From an uncultured Odoribacter sp. (GTDB lineage Bacteria > Bacteroidota > Bacteroidia > Bacteroidales > Marinifilaceae), in assembly GCA_910578985.1 (NCBI GenBank), contig CAJTSF010000025.1, positions 29,698 to 37,191 of the forward strand: DNA of 7,494 bases. Reading direction: 5' to 3'. Made by a program: the position numbers and the translations under genes. The stretch's first letter is position 1; each line of letters opens with the position of its first letter. This document shows, piece after piece, positions 1-7,227 of the stretch. The notes under the pieces are model-generated. The model ran no database searches. It was not told the origin of the DNA and worked only from the letters and a program-made list of their open reading frames with translations.

Positions 1-2710
1 CCAGGACATCGAGCGTATCGACGTGCTGAAGGATGCGGCAGCCACCGCCCTCTACGGCACCCGCGCTGCCAACGGTGTCATCGTGGTGACCACGAAAAAA
101 GGACGCGTCGGACGTCCGGTTGTCAGCTACAATCTTTCCACCACGCTCCGTCAACGTCCCTCATACAACGACCGTGCGATAAATGTGATGAACTCCAAGG
201 AACGCGTTCAGTTCTCCCGCGAACTGGCAGCGCAGCACTATCAGTTTCCCTCCGATATTTCCATGATTGGATACGAAGGACTATTGAGCAAGCTATATAA
301 TCACGAACTGACTGACGAACAATTCCAGAAAGAGGTGGAGCGCATCGAGACCGTCAATACAGACTGGTTCGGACTGCTGGCCCAGAACTCAGTATCCCAC
401 TCGCACACCATCAGTATCTCCGGAGGTTCCTCAGATGCAACTTATTACGCTTCCGTCGGTTACACCCGCGACAATGATGTTATCAAGGATGACCACAACG
501 AACGCTATACCGCCACCATTAACTTGAACGCCAACCTGACCCATTGGATGCGTGCTTCGATAAACATGAGCGGGAACGTCTCTTCCCGGCGCTATTACCA
601 GCAGGACCTGGCACCGATAGATTATGCCTATAAAACGACCCGCACCTTGCCCGCTTTCGATGAAGACGGCGAATATTACTTCTTCAGCAAGAGATTGGAC
701 AACCAGCGTTTTTACAATTACAACATCCTGAACGAATTGGAAAACAGTTCTTACGACCAGCGAGGCTCCGGATTGAACATGACGGCAAACCTGCAATTCA
801 GTTTGACCCATTGGCTGAATGCCAGCGCCATTGTTTCCTACCAGACGTCGAGCACCACCCAGGAAGGATGGTGGGGAGAGAAAACATACCATGTGGCAAC
901 ATTGCGGGGAACGGAATACGGGATATTGCCCGAACCGCAACATGACGGTACGGACGCCTATGGAAGACCGATAAAAGTCGGAGGCACCAGCCAACTGCCT
1001 TACGGCGGGGAACTGTCATACAACCAATCGGGCAACAACGCTTACACCGTGCGTCTGCAAGCGGATGCCAATCACACTTTCGGCAAATCGAAGCAGCACA
1101 ACATCAGCGGTTCTGCCGGATTCGAAATGAGTTCGACTCAAGGCAACGGTTATATGCGTACGGAACGGGGATATTACAAAGACCGGGGAAAAAGTTTCGT
1201 AAAAGACATCGATCCGGAATTGTTCCCTGTGTATGCCCGTTGGGTACTTGAGAACCCCGCCAAACAGACCGACAGCAAAAACAACACCGTGTCAGGCTAT
1301 ATCTCCCTGTCTTACAGTTTCCAGAACTATTTCACGCTAAACGCCAATGCCCGTGTAGACGGCTCCAATGCCTTCGGCGACCAGAGCAACGACAAATTCC
1401 TCCCCATCTGGTCGGCATCCGCCAACTGGAATGTGTCGGAATTGGCAGGATTGAGGGAAGCGAAATGGCTGGACTTCCTCCGTTTGAAAGCCTCGTTCGG
1501 TTATCAGGGAAACATGCTCCCCGACCAAAGCCCTGTCATGATTATCTCGAAAGAACCTATAAATTCTTATTTCGGTGAAAATGTGGCTTCCGTCAGCCGC
1601 TACCCCAATCCGAAATTGAAATGGGAAACCACCAGTTCCTACAACCTCGGAGGAGAACTGGGACTTTTTAAAAGAGCGCTGATGGTGGAGGCGGAATATT
1701 GGTGGAAACACACTGAAGACGCTTTTCTCGACAAAAAGATTGCTTCCATGAACGGAGTGCCTAACCATAGCTACAAAGTGAACCAAGGCAACATCGACAA
1801 CCACGGATTCAACGTTTCGCTGACCGTTCTGCCCATCCAGACAAAAGACTGGTATTGGTCTGTTTCGACTTCCATATCCAAGACATTCAACAAACTGAAA
1901 AGCAAACCGGAAGCCAATTTATATGAATACAGCAATTTCCTTGACGGCTCCGCACTGGTTCAAGGCATGCCTGTCGGCACGTTCTATTCCTACAAATTTA
2001 TGGGATTGAGCCCTGTGGACGGCGGACCGATATTCGACGATTATGCCGATAATCCCGAGGTATTGCGCGGATTGAGCAAATACGACACCTACACCCGCGT
2101 CCTCACTCCTTCCGGACGCCGCGAACCGACCATGTCAGGAAATGTAAACACCACATTGCGTTGGAAAAACATCCGCCTGAGCGGAAACTTCGCCTACAGC
2201 CTCGGAAACAAAATCCGTCTGTTCGCCCTATACACAGCAGCTTCCGATGCAACACTGAAGGCGAACGAAATCCGTCCCGAAAACAATGTCCACAAAGACT
2301 ACCTCAACAGATGGCAGAAACCCGGGGATGAGCGGCACACCGACATCCCGGCAATTATCGGGAACGGACATCCCAGCAGTGATTTGTACTACAGGCATTG
2401 GAGCGACAAGTATTCAGGTTCTGTACAGCCGTTGTGCGCTTCCGCTTGGAGCATGTATGACTACAGCGACAAACGCGTTATCAGCGGCAACTACCTGAAA
2501 TGCACGAACCTGAGCCTGACCTACGAATTCAAAGAAAATATTTTGAAAAAACTCCGCCTGTCACGTCTGGATCTCACTCTGTCGGGAAGCAATCTGTTCA
2601 CCGTCTGTTCCAAAAAACTGAACGGACAAACACCCACCCAGGGAGGATTTGCAACCATCCAAATGAGTGAGCGACCGATGTACACTTTCGGATTAAACGT
2701 TTCATTTTAA
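1..2710 (+). CDS. SusC/RagA-family TonB-dependent outer-membrane transporter, 5'-truncated by the window
   Basis: Outer-membrane beta-barrel that imports a substrate captured by its SusD partner, powered by TonB-ExbBD. The frame opens at nt 2 and yields 902 residues to the TAA at 2708-2710. Residues 1-34 are the end of the plug domain and contain the SusC/RagA signature (IERIDVLKDAAATALYGTRA, then ANGVIVVTTKKG). The rest is barrel: alternating strands with typical landmarks such as DWFGLL near residue 121, ISISGGSSDATYYASVGY, and the closing YTFGLNVSF whose terminal Phe suits BAM recognition. Missing upstream are the signal peptide, the carboxypeptidase-D-like domain, any STN domain and most of the plug; full SusC proteins are usually about 1000-1100 residues. 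The GTG at nt 23 is an internal Val codon, not a start. The susD-like gene follows after 11 nt. The family is certain; the substrate cannot be read from the sequence. Confidence 0.97.
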   Translation, partial: QDIERIDVLKDAAATALYGTRAANGVIVVTTKKGRVGRPVVSYNLSTTLRQRPSYNDRAINVMNSKERVQFSRELAAQHYQFPSDISMIGYEGLLSKLYNHELTDEQFQKEVERIETVNTDWFGLLAQNSVSHSHTISISGGSSDATYYASVGYTRDNDVIKDDHNERYTATINLNANLTHWMRASINMSGNVSSRRYYQQDLAPIDYAYKTTRTLPAFDEDGEYYFFSKRLDNQRFYNYNILNELENSSYDQRGSGLNMTANLQFSLTHWLNASAIVSYQTSSTTQEGWWGEKTYHVATLRGTEYGILPEPQHDGTDAYGRPIKVGGTSQLPYGGELSYNQSGNNAYTVRLQADANHTFGKSKQHNISGSAGFEMSSTQGNGYMRTERGYYKDRGKSFVKDIDPELFPVYARWVLENPAKQTDSKNNTVSGYISLSYSFQNYFTLNANARVDGSNAFGDQSNDKFLPIWSASANWNVSELAGLREAKWLDFLRLKASFGYQGNMLPDQSPVMIISKEPINSYFGENVASVSRYPNPKLKWETTSSYNLGGELGLFKRALMVEAEYWWKHTEDAFLDKKIASMNGVPNHSYKVNQGNIDNHGFNVSLTVLPIQTKDWYWSVSTSISKTFNKLKSKPEANLYEYSNFLDGSALVQGMPVGTFYSYKFMGLSPVDGGPIFDDYADNPEVLRGLSKYDTYTRVLTPSGRREPTMSGNVNTTLRWKNIRLSGNFAYSLGNKIRLFALYTAASDATLKANEIRPENNVHKDYLNRWQKPGDERHTDIPAIIGNGHPSSDLYYRHWSDKYSGSVQPLCASAWSMYDYSDKRVISGNYLKCTNLSLTYEFKENILKKLRLSRLDLTLSGSNLFTVCSKKLNGQTPTQGGFATIQMSERPMYTFGLNVSF

Positions 2711-2721
2711 ACAGCGACCCT

Positions 2722-4302
2722 ATGAAAAAAATATTGATATTATGTTGTTTGGCAGGATTATTCAGCGCATGTTCCCATTTCTTGAAAGAATATTCGCAAG
2801 GCCTTGCGAAAGTGGAATCTCTGGACGACTTGGATGAAGTAATCCTGGGCAAAGGCTACTTCCCGGTAGGAAGATTTGTACAAGCATATGGTACCCAAGT
2901 GCCTACGGACATTTACTTCAAGACCGTCCATCTCATGTCGGATGAACTCTCTTTCAGCAGTACAGTACCTAACATGGGTCTTGACATAACCGGCATGCGT
3001 AACCAAATGTTCGGCTGGCACACCTGGCAGCAGGAAGTCGGGTTGCCTTACGAAGGTGACACCCGCACGGCAGAAGACAAGGACTGGAACCAGATTTACT
3101 CCTGCATCAATATCTGCAATATGGTTCTGACCTCCGCAGACGAATTGCCGGCAAACAACCGCCTCCAGCATTTACAACAGAAACGCATCAAAGGGGAAGC
3201 CTCTTTTCTCCGTGCCCTTTACTATTTTACACTGGCAAACCTGTACGGGAAACCCTATTGCCCGCAAAATCTGAATACGCCGGCAGTGCCGATCAAACTG
3301 ACGGAATACGTAGAAGACAAAGACTACACGGTAGGCACCGTCGAAGAGGTATATTCCCAAGTGCTCGCCGACCTGGATGAAGCCGAAGGATTCTTGAACG
3401 ACAACGAAGGGAAAAACCATCCTTATCGCGCCGACATAACAGCGGTCTATCTGCTGAAAAGCCGGGTGTTCTTATACATGCAGGATTGGGAAAAAGCGTT
3501 GGAATATGCTCGGAAATGTTTGGAAAAACGAAACGGGTTGCTGGATATGAACACATATGTCCCGACAGGTGACGTGCTGTCCAAACTTTCCCCGGAAACC
3601 ATCTTCTCCATGGGCGGATATCCGCTGGCGACAATGATTCATTTCCAAAACTCCGCTTCAGGAAATTATCCGATATACGTCATTTCCGATGATTTGGCAG
3701 AAGCTTTCACCGAAGGCGACAACGATTGGCGGACCCAATATTACATCCTGAAACAGGATATTGGAGGGTATTATACAAACAACGTATATTCACCTGCATG
3801 GGTTCTGGCTAAGATAAAAGGCTGGGAGGAATTCGGTGCCAAAGAAGCTTCCGACAACTTCATGTTCCGGACGGCGGAAGCCTATCTCAACGCAGCGGAA
3901 GCGGCAGCCTGTTCGGGCGATGAGGCCACTGCCCGCCGGATGCTCAAAACCTTGCGGGACAACCGCCTCAAAGAAAGCAAGGAACTCACGGAGAGCGGCA
4001 AGGAACTGATTGACCTGATTCGACGGGAACGCCAATGCGAACTATGCCTCGAAGGGCACCGTTGGTTCGACCTGCGCCGCTACACGGTATGCGAACCATT
4101 CCCATGGTCCAAGAAAATCACGCACTGTCACACCAAATATGCGATGGTCGGATGGCAAGAAAAAATGGTCGAGACGAAATCCTATACACTGGAAGAAAAC
4201 GATGGGGCATACACGCTGTCGCTCCCCAAAGAGGTGATCGACTTCCAGAACACCCTGCAAAGCAACCGCCGTCCCGCCCGTCCCGGGAAATTAGTGGAAT
4301 AA
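2722..4302 (+). CDS. SusD/RagB-family surface lipoprotein (substrate-binding partner of SusC)
   Basis: A 526-residue lipoprotein that caps the SusC barrel on the cell surface and binds substrate. The ATG at 2722 begins a signal peptide (MKKILILCCLAGLFSAC) with the lipid-carrying Cys at residue 17, followed by SHFLKEYSQ, a common SusD N-terminal pattern. The N-terminal SusD-like half contains the TPR helix RALYYFTLANLYGKPY at residues 164-179. The C-terminal RagB/SusD half contains FMFRTAEAYLNAAEAA (380-395) and ERQCELCLEGHRWFDLRRY (about 436-454), and the end NTLQSNRRPARPG is also family-typical. Length is normal. The mature protein has nine cysteines, which seems many for a SusD. The start lies 11 nt after the SusC stop with no Shine-Dalgarno motif, so the two genes are presumably co-transcribed. 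Family is certain; the ligand is unknown. Confidence 0.97.
   Translation: MKKILILCCLAGLFSACSHFLKEYSQGLAKVESLDDLDEVILGKGYFPVGRFVQAYGTQVPTDIYFKTVHLMSDELSFSSTVPNMGLDITGMRNQMFGWHTWQQEVGLPYEGDTRTAEDKDWNQIYSCINICNMVLTSADELPANNRLQHLQQKRIKGEASFLRALYYFTLANLYGKPYCPQNLNTPAVPIKLTEYVEDKDYTVGTVEEVYSQVLADLDEAEGFLNDNEGKNHPYRADITAVYLLKSRVFLYMQDWEKALEYARKCLEKRNGLLDMNTYVPTGDVLSKLSPETIFSMGGYPLATMIHFQNSASGNYPIYVISDDLAEAFTEGDNDWRTQYYILKQDIGGYYTNNVYSPAWVLAKIKGWEEFGAKEASDNFMFRTAEAYLNAAEAAACSGDEATARRMLKTLRDNRLKESKELTESGKELIDLIRRERQCELCLEGHRWFDLRRYTVCEPFPWSKKITHCHTKYAMVGWQEKMVETKSYTLEENDGAYTLSLPKEVIDFQNTLQSNRRPARPGKLVE
2793..2810. repeat. 18-bp perfect palindrome inside the susD-like gene
   Basis: TTCGCAAGG is followed directly by its reverse complement CCTTGCGAA with no spacer. 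It lies 71 nt into the gene, 20 nt after the lipobox Cys codon (2770-2772), and encodes part of YSQGLAK. With equal base frequencies about 0.03 such 18-mers would be expected in 7.5 kb. Function is unknown; it could be a protein-binding site in DNA or chance. Confidence 0.9.
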
Positions 4303-4328
4303 ACAAAAGATACTTAACAACTGAAGAT

Positions 4329-5246
4329 ATGAAATTGAAAATATTATTTTGCATCATCATGCTGGCAGGGAGTTTCTGTGCCTGCCAGAAAGAAGAAGAG
4401 CTGGCTCCGAGCCGCACGCCCAATCCTTTTGCTCCGCTGCCCGGAGCAACGGATGAAGAATCGAAACTCAGGGAGGAATTCTACAAAAATACGGGATGCC
4501 ACCTCCTGTTCAATGACACCCTCAGGCACGAATACCGAGGCTTGGATGAAAACGGACAACCCTTTTATGAAACGGAATTGCTCGGCATCGAATGGGAAAT
4601 GACCGCCATGAAATCTTCCCGATTCAGATTCGAGTATTTGCAATCACAGGAACAAAAAAGCCGCGTAGTCAGATTCCTCCAAACCCAATTGCTCGGATAC
4701 ATGGAAAACGTCCTGCCCTATTCCATTCTGGCAGTCAACCGCATTGATGAATACAGCAGTGACTACGGTAGTTATGAATATGCCGGTTCTCCATTGACTT
4801 GCAGCAACCTGCAATGTCTTGCAATGGATGTGAATCGCCTGTGGAAATTGACCGAAGAAGAGGAAAAAACATTTGCACAAGACCTCTGTTGCGAAATGAT
4901 TTTTGCCTCCTGGGGAGGCTCTTCACTGTATTCCTATACGGACGGAAAAGCTAAAGAATTCTTTAGCATAAATCAATATGACTATGGACAGGAAAAAGAA
5001 TATGAAGATTACTGGGGAAATCCCGTCAAACTTGTTCCTTTGGAAATCGGTTTCCTGGAAGATCCGTATGAATCGACCGTTCCCTCTGCCAAAGAAGATG
5101 CCATTGCTTACATCAAAGCCTGCCTGTCAATGACGGAAGAGGAATTCTGGGCAAAATACGGGGGAAATGACATCAAGGGAAACACCCGAAGAAAATATAA
5201 TGCAATCAAACCGTTGCTTGAAGCAAGCGGAATAAAATTCAATTGA
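4329..5246 (+). CDS. Probable surface lipoprotein of a SusCD locus, possibly a Peptidase_Mx1-like relative without HExxH
   Basis: A 305-residue lipoprotein. The open frame extends upstream to 4035, but that part overlaps the end of the susD-like gene. The ATG at 4329 is chosen because it begins a signal peptide (MKLKILFCIIMLAGSFCAC) with the lipid Cys at residue 19. CQKEEE directly after it resembles the Bacteroidota surface-export signal. The mature part is acidic and aromatic-rich, with ATDEESKLREEFYKNTGCHL (40-59), FNDTLRHEY, LPYSILAVNRI, GFLEDP and an end ANAIKPLLEASGIKFN-like stretch (RKYNAIKPLLEASGIKFN, 288-305). From memory this layout resembles lipoproteins encoded after SusCD pairs, some of which are zinc metallohydrolases. 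This one has only two histidines (58 and 67) and no HExxH, so zinc catalysis of that type is unlikely. Two nucleotides separate it from the next gene. The gene is clear; the family link is tentative and the role unknown. Confidence 0.85.
   Translation: MKLKILFCIIMLAGSFCACQKEEELAPSRTPNPFAPLPGATDEESKLREEFYKNTGCHLLFNDTLRHEYRGLDENGQPFYETELLGIEWEMTAMKSSRFRFEYLQSQEQKSRVVRFLQTQLLGYMENVLPYSILAVNRIDEYSSDYGSYEYAGSPLTCSNLQCLAMDVNRLWKLTEEEEKTFAQDLCCEMIFASWGGSSLYSYTDGKAKEFFSINQYDYGQEKEYEDYWGNPVKLVPLEIGFLEDPYESTVPSAKEDAIAYIKACLSMTEEEFWAKYGGNDIKGNTRRKYNAIKPLLEASGIKFN
4362..4388 (+). repeat. Inverted repeat (8-bp stem, 11-nt loop) at the lipobox codons
   Basis: CTGGCAGG at 4362-4369 is perfectly complementary to CCTGCCAG at 4381-4388. 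The 3' arm contains the codon for the lipid-carrying Cys19 (4383-4385). In the mRNA this would be a GC-rich hairpin starting 33 nt after the start codon. Folding and function are inferred. Confidence 0.8.
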
Positions 5247-5248
5247 TT

Positions 5249-5968
5249 ATGAAAAAATATCTGATAGCCTTGTTAGTAGGCTGCTGTGCCGTTTGGAGCT
5301 CATGCAGCGATGAAAATAAAGTGCCTGACATCCGCCCCGTTGCACAAGGCGAATTTACGGATGAACGCGACGGAAACACGTACGGATGGATTCGTATCGG
5401 CGACTTGGAATGGATGACCTCGAATCTGAAATATGCCGAAGTAGCGCCTTATTATGAATGCCGGTACAACTTGTTTGATTCAGAGATGAAGCCAGTCGTA
5501 TCCCATTCGCTTGATTTCGATTTCGAGGCGGATTATGAAAAATACGGCAATCTTTACACCTGGGAAGAGGCGAACACTTGGTGTCCCGAAGGCTGGCGGC
5601 TGCCCTCCGATGAAGACTGGCAAAAACTTGAAATGGAATTGGGCATGTCAAAAAAAGAAGCCGGTTCGGAAGGCTGGCGGGGCAAACAGGTGGCAACCCT
5701 GCTTCGCCAGGGGGAAGACGGACTGGGCATGAATCTTTTCCTGTCGGGCTGCGTAATGGATACCGGCTCATGGGGAGCTGAGCCCTTTCTGAGTTTTGTG
5801 GAAGCAAGCGGTTACTACTGGACCTCTTCGGAAAACAAGGAAAGCGGTTTGCAAAGCCGCACCGTCTGGTTCCGTAAAATATTTTCCGGCTATTCGACCG
5901 TATGCCGGAACTATACGATTCTGGACAAACTGATGCGGGTGCGTTGCTGTCGGGATGCCGGAAAATAA
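5249..5968 (+). CDS. Probable surface lipoprotein with a Fib_succ_major (FISUMP) domain
   Basis: A 239-residue lipoprotein. The ATG at 5249 is preferred over the in-frame TTG at 5243 because it starts the signal peptide directly (MKKYLIALLVGCCAVWSSC, lipid Cys at 19). SDENK follows the Cys and resembles the Bacteroidota surface-export signal. A FISUMP domain fills most of the mature part: FTDERDGNTYGWIRIGDLEW (36-55), YGNLYTWEEA (99-108), CPEGWRLPSDEDW (112-124), YYWTSSE (189-195) and VRCCRD (231-236). These Gly/Trp/Pro landmarks define the domain, found in many secreted Bacteroidota and Fibrobacter proteins and generally of unknown function. The usual C-terminal VRCVRD appears here as VRCCRD, giving a vicinal Cys pair. 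The gene starts 2 nt after the previous stop, so translation may be coupled. Its place after SusCD suggests a role in binding or presenting substrate; no enzyme activity can be assigned. Confidence 0.93.
   Translation: MKKYLIALLVGCCAVWSSCSDENKVPDIRPVAQGEFTDERDGNTYGWIRIGDLEWMTSNLKYAEVAPYYECRYNLFDSEMKPVVSHSLDFDFEADYEKYGNLYTWEEANTWCPEGWRLPSDEDWQKLEMELGMSKKEAGSEGWRGKQVATLLRQGEDGLGMNLFLSGCVMDTGSWGAEPFLSFVEASGYYWTSSENKESGLQSRTVWFRKIFSGYSTVCRNYTILDKLMRVRCCRDAGK
5280..5308 (+). repeat. Imperfect inverted repeat at the lipobox codons of the FISUMP gene
   Basis: GCTGCTG at 5280-5286 can pair with CA-T-GCAGC at 5301-5308 with one bulged T at 5303, leaving a 14-nt loop. The 3' arm contains the Cys19 codon (5303-5305). 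It is weaker than the repeats in the neighbouring genes and could easily be chance; it is listed because its position matches theirs. Confidence 0.4.
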
Positions 5969-5992
5969 TCATGAATCAAGAATAGTGTTTTT

Positions 5993-7201
5993 ATGAATAA
6001 AGTTTTCTTCTTTGTCGCGGCGTTGCTATTATGCAACGCCTGCGCTTCCCGCCCCGAAGGATTCGTGGTGCGGGGAAATTTCCCGGGCATGGAGGACGGC
6101 ATGAGCGTGCTTATCCGCAATATGGAAAACGAGAACTTCGATACCCTTGCCGTCGGAACCGTGCGACAAGGCAAATTCGAACTGCACGGAAAGGTGCGGA
6201 CACCGCTATTTTGCGAATTGCAATTGCACAATCGCGACATAGCTTCCCAACCGGCGGAAATAAAAACGGTCAACACCTACCTCTTTCTCGAAAACGCCGA
6301 ATTGACCCTAAAAGCCCCCCATCTCGACAGCATGACATTCATTCTCCCGTTCTTCTCGGGCAGTGCCGATTTGAAAATACAGACGGAAGGCACTCCGCTC
6401 CAACGGGAATTCTACGCCTATCGGGATGCCGTTTCCTCCATACAAAAAACGCTTCAAAAGTCGTCGGACTCTTTAGCCATGCTAAGTCTGGAAGAATACC
6501 GCATCGCTCCTGAAGAATACAGGCGTCTCTTCAAGGAACTCTACCTCCAAAAGCAAACGGCATCGGAAGCCCTTGATGCCGCTAAAATGGAATTTATCCG
6601 CCGCCATCCGAAATCATCCTTCTCGCTTTATCTGGCAGAGTCTTTACTGAAAACCACGTTCGAACGCACACCCGAAGAAATAGAAGAACTGACAGACATC
6701 GCCTCCCGTATGGAAGACACCGTGCGTCGTCCTTATGTGCTGAAAATCGCGGAAACCACGAAAAAGCTCTGCAAGGGTGCGGCATACAAGGAACTGGAAC
6801 TGACCGACACGAAAGGCCAAACGGTGAAGCTCTCGCAATACGTGCACCCTGACCGCTACACGCTGGTGGATTTCTGGGCGTCATGGTGCGGTCCCTGCCG
6901 CTGGGCGATACCCAAGGTCAAACAATGCTACGACCGCTATGACCGGAATCGCCTCGCAGTCGTCAGCATCTCCCTTGACCAAAAGAAAGCGGATTGGGAA
7001 AAAGCGGTAAAACAGGAAAAAATGCCCTGGACGCAACTGTGGGCAGGCAATGAAAAACAAATGCAGGCAACCTGCTGGTCTTACAACATCACCGGCATCC
7101 CCCGCCTCATGCTCATCGCCCCCGACGGAACCATCCTGTTCAGCGGTCACGACGCCGACGCCCTGCGGATAACCATGGAACAAGTTTGGGAAAAAGAATA
7201 A
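5993..7201 (+). CDS. TlpA-like thioredoxin-fold lipoprotein with N-terminal DUF4369 domain
   Basis: A 402-residue thiol-disulfide oxidoreductase, probably anchored in the periplasm. The ATG at 5993 begins a signal peptide (MNKVFFFVAALLLCNAC) with the lipid Cys at 17. ASRPEG follows, with no acidic cluster, so no surface-export signal is seen. DUF4369 spans about residues 22-112 (FVVRGNFPGMEDG, then LAVGTVRQGKFELHGKV). A charged helical linker follows to about residue 260. The C-terminal TlpA/AhpC-TSA-like domain begins near YKELELTDTKGQTVKLSQYV. It has FWASWCGPCR with active-site Cys299 and Cys302, the cis-Pro in GIPRLMLI (Pro370), and APDGTILFSGHD. Length and order match Bacteroidota DUF4369-thioredoxin proteins. 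Extra cysteines occur at 74, 260, 312 and 361. It lies 24 nt after the FISUMP gene and 26 nt before a paralogue. Redox activity is well supported; the direction (reductase or oxidase) and partners are not known. Confidence 0.95.
   Translation: MNKVFFFVAALLLCNACASRPEGFVVRGNFPGMEDGMSVLIRNMENENFDTLAVGTVRQGKFELHGKVRTPLFCELQLHNRDIASQPAEIKTVNTYLFLENAELTLKAPHLDSMTFILPFFSGSADLKIQTEGTPLQREFYAYRDAVSSIQKTLQKSSDSLAMLSLEEYRIAPEEYRRLFKELYLQKQTASEALDAAKMEFIRRHPKSSFSLYLAESLLKTTFERTPEEIEELTDIASRMEDTVRRPYVLKIAETTKKLCKGAAYKELELTDTKGQTVKLSQYVHPDRYTLVDFWASWCGPCRWAIPKVKQCYDRYDRNRLAVVSISLDQKKADWEKAVKQEKMPWTQLWAGNEKQMQATCWSYNITGIPRLMLIAPDGTILFSGHDADALRITMEQVWEKE
6019..6040 (+). repeat. Inverted repeat (8-bp stem, 6-nt loop) next to the lipobox Cys codon
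   Basis: GGCGTTGC at 6019-6026 and GCAACGCC at 6033-6040 are perfect complements around the loop TATTAT. The repeat ends one base before the Cys17 codon (6041-6043). It is a GC-rich potential mRNA hairpin starting 26 nt after the start codon, with no U-run behind it, so it is not a terminator. Function is unknown. Confidence 0.8.
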
Positions 7202-7227
7202 GAAACATCCACTTAAATAATAAAATC

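Noticed and set aside
431..994. Long minus-strand open frames opposite the SusC-like gene and elsewhere
   Set aside because: They mirror strongly supported + strand genes, have no recognisable domains, and arise from codon bias on the other strand.
4035..4328. Upstream in-frame extension of the product-3 reading frame
   Set aside because: It lies wholly within the end of the susD-like gene in another frame, reads as low-complexity Arg/Pro-rich shadow sequence, and would bury the clear signal peptide that begins at 4329.
4303..4328. Gap between the susD-like gene and product 3 as a promoter or terminator
   Set aside because: Only 26 A-rich nt with no stem-loop and no room for a full Bacteroides promoter (TTG and TAnnTTTG boxes with spacing); it is better explained as a translation-start leader.
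4524..4541. HEYRG in product 3 as a possible zinc-metallopeptidase motif
   Set aside because: HExxH needs a second His two residues after the pair of variable positions; here that position is Gly, and no other His lies nearby.
5884..5910. 7-bp inverted repeat (TTCCGGC/GCCGGAA) near the end of the FISUMP gene as a terminator
   Set aside because: It lies inside the coding sequence, has a 13-nt loop and no following T-run; it is useful mainly as evidence that 7-bp stems also occur by chance here.
5249..5968. FISUMP gene as the target of a diversity-generating retroelement
   Set aside because: No reverse transcriptase, template repeat or near-identical second copy of its C-terminal region is present in the window.
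5971..5985. Four-codon ATG...TAG micro-ORF between the FISUMP and thioredoxin genes
   Set aside because: It is too short to judge, has no ribosome-binding signal, and a frame of this size is expected by chance.
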